The position numbers were made by a program, and so were the translations under genes. This document shows, piece by piece, positions 1 to 5,342 of a stretch of DNA of 5,653 nucleotides. Below the pieces are notes generated by a model that was given only the letters and a program-made list of their open reading frames with translations, did not search any database and was not told where the DNA came from. Source of the DNA: an uncultured Coriobacteriales bacterium (lineage in GTDB: Bacteria; Actinomycetota; Coriobacteriia; Coriobacteriales; UMGS124); assembly GCA_934662525.1 (NCBI GenBank), contig CAKUKJ010000183.1, positions 1 through 5,653 of the forward strand, written 5' to 3'. Numbering within the stretch: the stretch's first letter is position 1; the number at the start of each line of letters is the position of its first letter.

Positions 1-76
1 CTCGACACGGTGTTGCGGCACAGCCCCGCCCGCCGCGCTCCTTGGGGGCCAAAAGGCGCGCCTCGAAGTCGCTCAT
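1..76 (-). CDS. Possible N-terminal fragment of an unidentified gene, cut by the window edge
   Basis: An ATG on the minus strand at 76 opens 25 codons without a stop to the window edge, beginning MSDFEARLLAPKERGGRG. AAGGA lies almost directly before the ATG, which is too close for a good ribosome binding site. The first 18 codons mostly end in G or C, as expected for a GC-rich genome; the next seven do not, so either the frame is wrong or a frameshift lies near position 22. A plus-strand frame ending in TAA at 87-89 is also open here, so even the strand is uncertain. I do not recognise the protein. Confidence 0.2.
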   Translation of the reverse strand, partial: MSDFEARLLAPKERGGRGCAATPCR

Positions 77-406
77 GTCCTTGGCCTAAGGAACCATAAT
101 CCTTGACGTCCTACCGTCTCCTAGCATCGCGGGAACATGTAGCGATAGAACGCCTCGATAACACCCGGCCCAGATGTGCACTCAAACCGTTGGCACAAGT
201 TCTTCGAACCATTTACCGATTCTTTCACGCCGCTAAGGAAAACGATGGACAAGCCTTTAGCTAGCTCCTTACCACCGCAACACCGCAGGTAAAAGGCTTG
301 TTTGTTTGAGTCGATAACACTTAATCATCGTCTAAAGTATATCTATCGGTGTTGATACGTGAAAAGAGCAACACGCCCGGCGAGCACCACGCTCGTAATT
401 CACAGA
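77..406. other. Non-coding, AT-richer flank upstream of the CRISPR array
   Basis: No gene with a credible start is visible here. GC falls to about 47% at 181-240 and about 33% at 301-360, against 60-75% in the cas genes. The stretch holds an inverted repeat (250-300), a smaller one (GTGTTG and CAACAC, about 349-374), a ten-base direct repeat TCGATAACAC at 154-163 and 311-320, and a 67-codon minus-strand frame (324 down to a TAG at 121-123) without a usual start codon that may be a gene remnant. Because the array seems to be driven by promoters inside its repeats, this region need not be the promoter-bearing leader. Confidence 0.6.
250..300. repeat. Inverted repeat, possible hairpin or terminator
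   Basis: CAAGCCTTT at 250-258 and AAAGGCTTG at 292-300 are perfect 9-bp inverted arms. A second pair, TTACC at 269-273 and GGTAA at 288-292, nests inside and shares one base with the outer arm. On the plus strand the right arm is followed by the T-rich TTTGTTTG, so it could stop plus-strand transcription before the array, but the 33-base loop makes it a weak terminator candidate. Confidence 0.3.
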
Positions 407-442
407 CGGCCGCGTTGCACCCAACTCCCCAGCTGGTACAAT
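407..442 (+). repeat. Degenerate terminal CRISPR repeat retaining its promoter half
   Basis: Aligned with the consensus repeat, bases 421-442 match perfectly, while 407-420 match at only a few positions. The retained part includes the extended -10 TGGTACAAT (434-442) that would start transcription of the first crRNA. The lost part is the 5' half, which would supply the tracrRNA-pairing handle of a crRNA ending here, and no spacer lies upstream. Decay has therefore removed only what is no longer needed. A degenerate repeat normally marks the oldest end of an array. Confidence 0.85.
434..442 (+). promoter_or_regulatory. Repeat-borne extended -10 promoter, first of six
   Basis: TGGTACAAT fits the extended -10 pattern TGnTAnAAT. 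The same nine bases recur at 500-508, 566-574, 633-641, 699-707 and 765-773, at the end of every repeat. No -35-like hexamer lies 16-18 bases upstream inside the repeat, as expected when the TG extension carries recognition. Type II-C systems of Neisseria and Campylobacter are known to transcribe each crRNA from a promoter at the repeat's 3' end; the meningococcal repeat ends in the very similar TGCTACAAT. A start about 7 nt beyond the -10 would be near 449 and leave a guide of about 24 nt. Confidence 0.75.
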
Positions 443-780
443 CTTGACGTCGGCCTGCTCGTAAATGATAAAGTCTTTGGGCCCATCCAACTCCCCAGCT
501 GGTACAATCCTGAGCAGAACGTCGATGACGCGACGTCTGTCTTTGGGCCCATCCAACTCCCCAGCTGGTACAATTCCGACACTGCTACCAGAGGTTGCAA
601 TCCTAGTCTTTGGGCCCATCCAACTCCCCAGCTGGTACAATTATGACGTGAATCAGGCGGGCGCGGACGAGGTCTTTGGGCCCATCCAACTCCCCAGCTG
701 GTACAATGGCTACAGCGTGCACTTCCAAGACAGCACGGTCTTTGGGCCCATCCAACTCCCCAGCTGGTACAATGGTCTCA

Positions 781-813
781 GCAGAAAAGGCCCTATAGCA
801 GGGCCTTTTCTGC
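781..813 (+). terminator. Strong bidirectional intrinsic terminator closing the array
   Basis: GCAGAAAAGGCCCT (781-794) and AGGGCCTTTTCTGC (800-813) are perfect 14-bp inverted arms around a 5-nt loop ATAGC. The GC core GGCCCT/AGGGCC is flanked by AAAA on one side and TTTT on the other, so it can end transcription in either direction. It starts 7 bp after the last repeat, at about the expected start point of the promoter in repeat 6. It should end array transcripts, and on the other strand it could back up the tracrRNA terminator. Confidence 0.85.
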
Positions 814-888
814 TATATAGGCATAGAAAAACACCTTTGGAAACCTCTCTCTAAGTATGCTGAGGGCATTTTTCTAGAAAACCGTCCC

Positions 889-1016
889 AGAAAAAGGTTC
901 GCCCGACTACACCAAAATGTAGCCGGGCTGACCTTGCGAGTAACCACAATTGTGTGGTTCTCTTGTCTAAGAGCGTCATCCAACTCCCCAGCTGGTACAG
1001 AGCATCTCTTTCGACG
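889..1016 (-). ncRNA. tracrRNA, predicted
   Basis: tracrRNA pairs with the repeat part of crRNA and anchors it in Cas9. The plus strand at 977-999 matches 23 contiguous bases of the repeat (its positions 12-34), so the minus-strand RNA is the anti-repeat. Pairing continues with interruptions: a 1x2 internal loop, four pairs including one G-U, a UU/UU loop, then GUCU pairing at 965-968. Next on the minus strand comes a nexus-like hairpin at 962-938: a 7-bp stem AACCACA/TGTGGTT with loop CAAT, extended by GAG/CTC past one bulged base. A long terminator hairpin (935-894) and a T5 run (895-891) end it. Anti-repeat, nexus, terminator is the normal tracrRNA order. The 5' end near 1016 is inferred from the -10 at 1023-1028, giving about 128 nt. 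It lies between array and cas1, antisense to both. Confidence 0.88.
891..935 (-). terminator. Rho-independent terminator of the tracrRNA
   Basis: On the minus strand AAGGT (935-931) pairs with ACCTT (898-894). After a small internal loop, GCCCG and CTACA pair with TGTAG and CGGGC, separated by one mismatch, around the loop TTTTGG (917-912). The T run at 895-891 follows. The stem matches the two-part terminal hairpin of type II-C tracrRNAs and likely also serves as a Cas9-binding element. Confidence 0.85.
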
Positions 1017-1022
1017 ACGCCC

Positions 1023-1031
1023 ATTATAGCA
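1023..1031 (-). promoter_or_regulatory. Extended -10 promoter of tracrRNA
   Basis: The minus strand reads TGCTATAAT, a perfect TATAAT (1028-1023) with the TGn extension. No good -35 is visible 17 bp upstream, which fits an extended -10 promoter and resembles the repeat promoters. The predicted start is near 1016, about 16 nt before the anti-repeat. The element lies in the cas1 5' region, 5-13 bp before the cas1 ribosome binding site, so it fires away from cas1. Confidence 0.75.
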
Positions 1032-1047
1032 AGAGAAGGGGGCAGGT

Positions 1048-1941
1048 ATGCCGAGAAGAACGATTTGCATCCAGAACCGGGCCAAGCTCAGCGTGAAGGC
1101 GGGGTCGCTCGTCGTCTCGCAGGAGGGGCGCGAGACGCCCGTCCCCCTCGAGGACATATGGGTGGTGATTCTCGAGACGCACCAGGCCGTAATAACCTCA
1201 GCGGCCCTCTCGGCCCTGGTCAGCGCGGGCATCGGCGTGATGACGTGCGGGAGCGACCACATGCCCAACGGGCTTACCCTGCCCATCGGCGCCCACTCCC
1301 GCCATGCCGCAATCGTGGAGAACCAGCTCGCCATCTCGAAGCCCCTCAAGAAGCAGCTCTGGCGGCGCATCGTCGTGCAGAAGATAGCCAACCAGGCGGC
1401 GGCGCTCGACCTGCTGGGGAAGGACGGGTCGGCGGTGCGCAGGCACGGCGGGGCGGCAGTGCTCTCCGACGACAGCTCGGGCAGGGAGGACGTGGCCGCC
1501 GCAGCGTACTTCAAGCTCCTGCTCCCCGAGGGCACCAGGCGCGACGGGCCCTACGCCCCCGCGCTCGACTACGGCTACGGCGTGCTGCGCGCGGCCATCG
1601 GACGGGTGGCGGTGGCCGGCGGCTGGCTCGTGTCGCGCGGGCTGCACCACCACAGCGACCTCAACGCGTTCAACCTCGTGGACGACCTCATCGAGCCCTT
1701 CCGCGCGCTCGTGGACCTGCTCGTGGTGGCCAACGGCCTCAAGGGGAACCTCACGCACGAGAGCAAGCGCGCGCTCGCCGGGGTTTTCGAGTACGAGATG
1801 CGGGTAGGCGGGGAGGGCCTCGGGGTGCAGGCCGCCATCGAGGACGTCTTCGACTCGCTCAAGGCGGCGGTTCTGGAAAACGACGCCGACAGGCTTAGAC
1901 TCCCAGAACTCGTCGCCCTGCGGCGCGTCCAGACAGAATAG
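1048..1941 (+). CDS. cas1: CRISPR-associated endonuclease/integrase Cas1 (type II)
   Basis: Cas1 is the metal-dependent integrase that, in a complex with Cas2, joins new spacers to the leader-end repeat. The 297-residue protein has the usual length. The N-terminal beta-rich part (about 1-85) contains the typical stretch PVPLEDIWVVILE near 31-43. The helical catalytic part has E147 (GREDVAAAAYF), a histidine cluster H200-H202 (GLHHHSDLNAFNL) and D212/D213 with E216 (VDDLIEPFR). These match the conserved Glu, His and Asp metal ligands and the type II Cas1 motif. The ATG at 1048 is preceded by AAGGGGG (1036-1042) at good spacing, and the protein begins directly with the family's usual first strand. 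cas2 follows 19 bp after the stop. No clear plus-strand promoter is visible upstream; the leader of its mRNA would overlap tracrRNA antisense. GC is about 73-77% in lines counted. Confidence 0.97.
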   Translation: MPRRTICIQNRAKLSVKAGSLVVSQEGRETPVPLEDIWVVILETHQAVITSAALSALVSAGIGVMTCGSDHMPNGLTLPIGAHSRHAAIVENQLAISKPLKKQLWRRIVVQKIANQAAALDLLGKDGSAVRRHGGAAVLSDDSSGREDVAAAAYFKLLLPEGTRRDGPYAPALDYGYGVLRAAIGRVAVAGGWLVSRGLHHHSDLNAFNLVDDLIEPFRALVDLLVVANGLKGNLTHESKRALAGVFEYEMRVGGEGLGVQAAIEDVFDSLKAAVLENDADRLRLPELVALRRVQTE

Positions 1942-1960
1942 GGTGAGGGGGATGAGGCCG

Positions 1961-2272
1961 ATGAGGCTGATCGTCATGTTCGACCTGCCGACCGGCAGCA
2001 AGAGGGAGCGCAAGACCTACTCGGAGTTCCGCAAGTTCCTCGTCGAGGACGGCTACACGATGCTGCAGTTCAGCGTGTACACGCGCATCCTGCTCAGTCG
2101 CGACGGGGCCGACGCGCACGTGAGGAGGCTGCGGGCCCACGTGCCTGCGGCAGGATCGGTGACGGTGCTCGTGCTGACGGAGAAACAGTACTCCTGCCGC
2201 AAGACGCTGGTCGACACACGCCCAGGCAGGCAGGAGGCCGACCTGGGCGCGCAGCTCACGCTAACGTTCTGA
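1961..2272 (+). CDS. cas2: CRISPR-associated protein Cas2
   Basis: Cas2 is the small dimeric ferredoxin-fold partner that bridges two Cas1 dimers during spacer integration. The 103-residue product opens with the family's signature MRLIVMFDLPTGSKRERKTY, in which D8 ends the first strand. FRKFLVEDGYTMLQFSVY (23-40) and VTVLVLTEKQY (67-77) are typical of type II Cas2. The ATG at 1961 is chosen because GAGGGGG (1945-1951) lies 9 nt before it and because homologues start with MRLIVMFDLP. A GTG at 1943 and an ATG at 1952 are in frame, but have no ribosome binding site or one that is too close. It is co-directional with cas1. Its last 12 bases overlap the end of cas9 on the opposite strand. The last 18 or so residues (TRPGRQEADLGAQLTLTF) look unlike conserved Cas2 and may be a free tail. 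Confidence 0.95.
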   Translation: MRLIVMFDLPTGSKRERKTYSEFRKFLVEDGYTMLQFSVYTRILLSRDGADAHVRRLRAHVPAAGSVTVLVLTEKQYSCRKTLVDTRPGRQEADLGAQLTLTF

Positions 2273-5200
2273 CAGGTTGTAGTAGCACCTGCCGAGCACG
2301 TCCTCTTGGATGACTCGGACGCGGTCGTCGCGTCCGAGTTGCGCAATTGTCGGCCAGTCCTTTATCTCCTCGCCCGTGCCAACGGCGTCGAAGGTCCAGC
2401 CGGCGGTGTTGATGCTCGCGCCATGGAACCTCCCCAGCCTCCCGTTTATCGAGACGACGTCCCCGGGGAACACGACAACCGGCTCCCCTACCTTCGCCGC
2501 CTCGGGCGCCTCGGGCCACTCGCCCCTGGCTGAGTGCGCCTTCATGTACCTCGGCACATACGTCCCCGTCGAGATGGCGGGCATGTCGGCGTAGTACACG
2601 GGCTCCCCGTACCACTGGCCCTTGACCTTGCCCTTGGGGCGCGCCCCGGGGTCGCACCACAGCCGCAAGAACGCCATGCCGCCCACGATGTGGGCGTTGC
2701 CCTCCCCGTCCACCACGTAGTTCCCGCTCGGCTTGGCTCCCTTGCGCAGCCAGAGCTGGCCCTTCCCGTCCTCGCGACGGCCGTCGAAGCGGTACGTCGT
2801 CTCCTCGAAGGCCTGGCCCGTCACGCCGTGGTCGGCCATGCGCGTGGGGACGACGGCTTCGCGGGCTGCGCGCACGTCGTCGGCGAATCCAGGCCATGGC
2901 TGCGCGTCTGCGAACAGGGCGGCCCGCTGTTCCTTGGGCACTAGGTGCTTCTTGGCGCTCGCCTCCGCCAGCCTCTTCACCATGCCGGCGCTACATGCAG
3001 CGATGACGGCAGCGTCCACGGCGTGGTGCCGGTCATCGGAGCGATCTTTAGTGTCGCCTTCGCCGTAGTTGAGATGCCAGGCGTAGCGCAAGTTCGCCGT
3101 GGCGGCACCGGCGACGGCATACACGTGCCGTTTGATGCCGGAGTCAGAAGGGAATGCCAGCATTTCCTCAAGATAGTCCTTTACCGCTCGGGACATGTAG
3201 CGGTCATCGCTGAGGTTGCGGTCTATAAACTCGTCTTGCTTGGAGGCCAGGTCCTTTTCGAGCAAGTGCGCCTTCTTGCGCTGCGGCAGCTTCGCGGCCT
3301 GCACGCGCGCGCAAAACTCGTCCCACGAGGGCGCGCCTGCCTCGCCGCTCGTCATCCATTCGAAAGGACTCCGCTCACGCTTGTCCTGGTTGCTCTTGGC
3401 AAGCACGAGCACCTTGTTGGCCCGCGAGTCATCACAGGTGCGTGAATAAGGCAAAACATGATCGATCTGGCAATACGCGGAGTCCTTTACCAGGCGCTCA
3501 AAATCGATGGGCGCGCCCGTATACGCGTCAAAGCCGCCCTGCTCTTCCCAAAACTCAAGCTTGCGGATAACGATGCCTTTGACCTCATCGGGGTCCATTC
3601 CCAAAGCCTCGGCCGCATCACGAGCCAGCCGTTTTCTCCTTGCCTCGTTCTCCCTGTTGGATTTAGAAATCTTGTCCTTCTCCTTCTGGGAGAGCTTGAG
3701 CTCGCGCCCGAGCTCAATGTGAATCTCGTCCGGCACGCCGTATATGCGCACGACGGCATTCACGATGCGCCGCATCCTTGCCATAGCGCGTAGCACAACC
3801 GGGTTGCGGCAGGTCGGGTCATATTGAACGTAAGGGGGCAGCAGTTCGAAACGCTCGCCCTCGTCTGCCAGCCTCTTCTGCGCCAAGCCCGTGGCCTCTT
3901 CGGCCTCATAGAGCGTATCGATCCCCTCGGCCTCAAAAGCGCCCAAAAGCATGCCTTCGGCAAGCAGGCTGCGAAAGCCGTATCCTTTGAACACTTTGGA
4001 GGTGAACGGCACCTTGTCTACCAGGGCCCCCATCTCCCCGTCGGTCAGCTCGAGCTCTTCAAGACGACCGCAGAGCGTCTCGGGAGAGCTCGCATAGGTC
4101 AACGCCTCGCCGATTGCATCCGCAAGTTCTCGGTTTGCAAGCATCCGCTTGAGAAGTTCGGCCGGAACTCCCACCTTGCGGAGTTTGCGCCACGCACGGG
4201 GCTCGAAGGGCTCACGGTTTTTCTCGTCCTCGGCGTCGACCCCCTTAAAGGAGCCCCGCCCCGTCCAATCCATCTCCTTACGGATGAGGGCGTAGGTGAC
4301 TTTGCAGTCTTTGTTGCCCTTGATGGGCTCGGGACTGAAGAGGATGCCAACGAGCTGCTGCCGAAGCCAGAATGGGATGGCTTTCTCTGCTCCAGAGGCA
4401 TCGACGAAGCGAACGTGGGCGAGCCGCTCTTGAGCGCGCAACATTTCAGAGGTCAGGTCCGCCGACGCCGCACGCTTGAGCTCTGGGAAATAGGAACACG
4501 GGCCAACGAGGCCATACACACGCTCGTCATAATCGGACGTCTGCTTCTGCCATGTGAGACACTCCAGGTAATCCCGCTCGAACGAAGCATCGGCATGGGT
4601 AGAGCCGAAGGAACGCTGCGCGGCAAAAAGCGCACGAACCTCGCTCACGACCTGGACATTCGTCACACACAGCGTATATTCGCCGCCTTTGTTGCGCGAC
4701 TTGCCCAGAGAGGCAAGCATCTCCCCCACCGTGCGCCACCCGCCCTCGCTCATGCGGGCATTGTTCTCCTTGATGGCGGCGAGGACCTTGCCATCATCGC
4801 TCGATTTCTCCACGTCGTCGGGCGAGCCTTCCCCATGGGGAATGTAACCGCGCCGAACACACAGTGAGTAGAGGATGCGCGCCCACTCGCGATTTGACAA
4901 GAGCCGGTCGAGGCCTTCGGCCCGCAAGGCAAAAAGCTGGCATTCGCCCTTCTGCGGCTGAAACCACTCTTTCTGAGCGCCCTGGGGAACGAGGCCCTCT
5001 CCCTGCATGAGCCGCAAGGCATGCGAAAGCCTGTCGCGCGTGCGTTTAACGTTGCGGCGCATGGAGCGAGCACTTCGCCTGCCAACGGCCAGGCTCACCT
5101 TGGTCTTGGGCTCCTGAGGAGCGTCGAATAAGTGGGAACCCATCTCCAGAATCTTGTGGTTGTTCATGTCAAGCAGGCAAAAACCGCAGCTTGCAATGCC

Positions 5201-5329
5201 GGGGTCCAAGCCAAGGACGTAATACGGCCGCGTCGGCTGCCCATGGTTTGAGATACAATCGACTTTTCTATAACAACCACTCGCATTAGAAGAAACTTGC
5301 TCATCGTCCATCTGTATCCCCCGATACAT
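2261..5329 (-). CDS. cas9: Cas9 RNA-guided DNA endonuclease, compact type II-C
   Basis: Cas9 binds the crRNA-tracrRNA duplex and cuts both strands of matching DNA next to a PAM. From the ATG at 5329 it has 1022 residues, in the range of compact II-C enzymes. RuvC-I has D42 (VLGLDPGIAS). An arginine-rich bridge helix spans about 83-108 (GRRSARSMRRNVKRTRDR). The recognition lobe begins with LRAEGLDRLLSNREWARIL near 135-153. RuvC-II has E539 (IHIELGREL). The HNH site is D623-H624 (QIDHVLPYSR) with N638 and N647 (NKVLVLAKSNQDK). RuvC-III has H769 and D772 (RHHAVDAAV). The C-terminal WED/PAM-interacting region (about 830-1022) includes FPGDVVSINGRLGRFHG. All catalytic residues are present, so it should be active. 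The start at 5329 has the best ribosome binding site; ATGs at 5359 and 5311 are alternatives. Even so about 32 residues precede the usual N-terminus. It converges on cas2, which is unusual. The C-terminal quarter is richer in GC than the rest. Confidence 0.97.
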   Translation of the reverse strand: MYRGIQMDDEQVSSNASGCYRKVDCISNHGQPTRPYYVLGLDPGIASCGFCLLDMNNHKILEMGSHLFDAPQEPKTKVSLAVGRRSARSMRRNVKRTRDRLSHALRLMQGEGLVPQGAQKEWFQPQKGECQLFALRAEGLDRLLSNREWARILYSLCVRRGYIPHGEGSPDDVEKSSDDGKVLAAIKENNARMSEGGWRTVGEMLASLGKSRNKGGEYTLCVTNVQVVSEVRALFAAQRSFGSTHADASFERDYLECLTWQKQTSDYDERVYGLVGPCSYFPELKRAASADLTSEMLRAQERLAHVRFVDASGAEKAIPFWLRQQLVGILFSPEPIKGNKDCKVTYALIRKEMDWTGRGSFKGVDAEDEKNREPFEPRAWRKLRKVGVPAELLKRMLANRELADAIGEALTYASSPETLCGRLEELELTDGEMGALVDKVPFTSKVFKGYGFRSLLAEGMLLGAFEAEGIDTLYEAEEATGLAQKRLADEGERFELLPPYVQYDPTCRNPVVLRAMARMRRIVNAVVRIYGVPDEIHIELGRELKLSQKEKDKISKSNRENEARRKRLARDAAEALGMDPDEVKGIVIRKLEFWEEQGGFDAYTGAPIDFERLVKDSAYCQIDHVLPYSRTCDDSRANKVLVLAKSNQDKRERSPFEWMTSGEAGAPSWDEFCARVQAAKLPQRKKAHLLEKDLASKQDEFIDRNLSDDRYMSRAVKDYLEEMLAFPSDSGIKRHVYAVAGAATANLRYAWHLNYGEGDTKDRSDDRHHAVDAAVIAACSAGMVKRLAEASAKKHLVPKEQRAALFADAQPWPGFADDVRAAREAVVPTRMADHGVTGQAFEETTYRFDGRREDGKGQLWLRKGAKPSGNYVVDGEGNAHIVGGMAFLRLWCDPGARPKGKVKGQWYGEPVYYADMPAISTGTYVPRYMKAHSARGEWPEAPEAAKVGEPVVVFPGDVVSINGRLGRFHGASINTAGWTFDAVGTGEEIKDWPTIAQLGRDDRVRVIQEDVLGRCYYNLSER
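2313..2339. repeat. Perfect 11-bp hairpin inside the 3' end of cas9
   Basis: ACTCGGACGCG (2313-2323) and CGCGTCCGAGT (2329-2339) are perfect inverted arms with a 5-nt loop. It encodes residues of the cas9 tail on the minus strand and lies about 40 bp past the cas2 stop on the plus strand. No T run follows in either direction, so it is not a standard intrinsic terminator. It might slow convergent transcription or protect the 3' ends of the two facing mRNAs. Confidence 0.55.
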
Positions 5330-5335
5330 CGGCAG

Positions 5336-5342
5336 CACCTCT
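5336..5342 (-). promoter_or_regulatory. Ribosome binding site that decides the cas9 start
   Basis: The minus strand reads AGAGGTG six bases before the ATG at 5329, with six consecutive matches (GAGGTG) to the canonical Shine-Dalgarno sequence. The ATG at 5359 has only a weak CAGAGA before it. The ATG at 5311 has GGGGGA five bases upstream and is the main competitor. Confidence 0.5.

Larger units (their letters stand above)
407..773 (+). CRISPR. Type II-C CRISPR array, 6 repeats and 5 spacers
   Basis: The 36-bp repeat begins GTCTTTGGGCCC and ends CAGCTGGTACAAT. Repeats 2-6 (473-508, 539-574, 606-641, 672-707, 738-773) are identical. Repeat 1 (407-442) keeps only its last 22 bases (421-442) and is degenerate in its first part. 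Spacers are 443-472, 509-538, 575-605, 642-671 and 708-737: four of 30 nt and one of 31 nt. Transcription is called on the plus strand because each repeat ends in an extended -10 element, a strong hairpin follows the last repeat, and the anti-repeat of the nearby tracrRNA is antisense to this orientation. Unit length is mostly 66 bp, a multiple of three, so long artificial reading frames run through the array; these are not genes. I see no match of any spacer elsewhere in the window. Confidence 0.97.

Noticed and set aside
102..110. CTTGACGTC shared between the flank and the start of spacer 1 (443-451)
   Set aside because: Only nine bases match and the flanks differ; not a credible self-target or spacer source.
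190..216. GGTTCGAA on the minus strand, resembling a tRNA T-loop
   Set aside because: No acceptor stem, D arm or anticodon arm fits around it; it is only a short GTTC/GAAC hairpin.
245..292. 15-codon plus-strand frame with AAGGA upstream (MDKPLASSLPPQHRR)
   Set aside because: Very short, no family, and it overlaps the inverted repeat; chance is the simpler explanation.
332..854. Overlapping long open frames on both strands across the array
   Set aside because: They are translations of the repeated 36-bp unit (recurring GPIQLPSWYN on plus, YQLGSWMGPK on minus), kept open because repeat plus spacer is usually 66 bp.
936..1030. Possible plus-strand promoter for cas1
   Set aside because: No -35/-10 pair with acceptable spacing; TTATAG near 1025 is better explained as the complement of the tracrRNA -10.
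813..1535. Minus-strand 240-codon frame over tracrRNA and the first part of cas1
   Set aside because: Shadow of cas1 in GC-rich DNA; no recognisable protein, and it crosses the structured tracrRNA.
3824..4867. Plus-strand 347-codon frame antisense to cas9
   Set aside because: Antisense shadow of a long, GC-rich gene; cas9 on the other strand is unambiguous.
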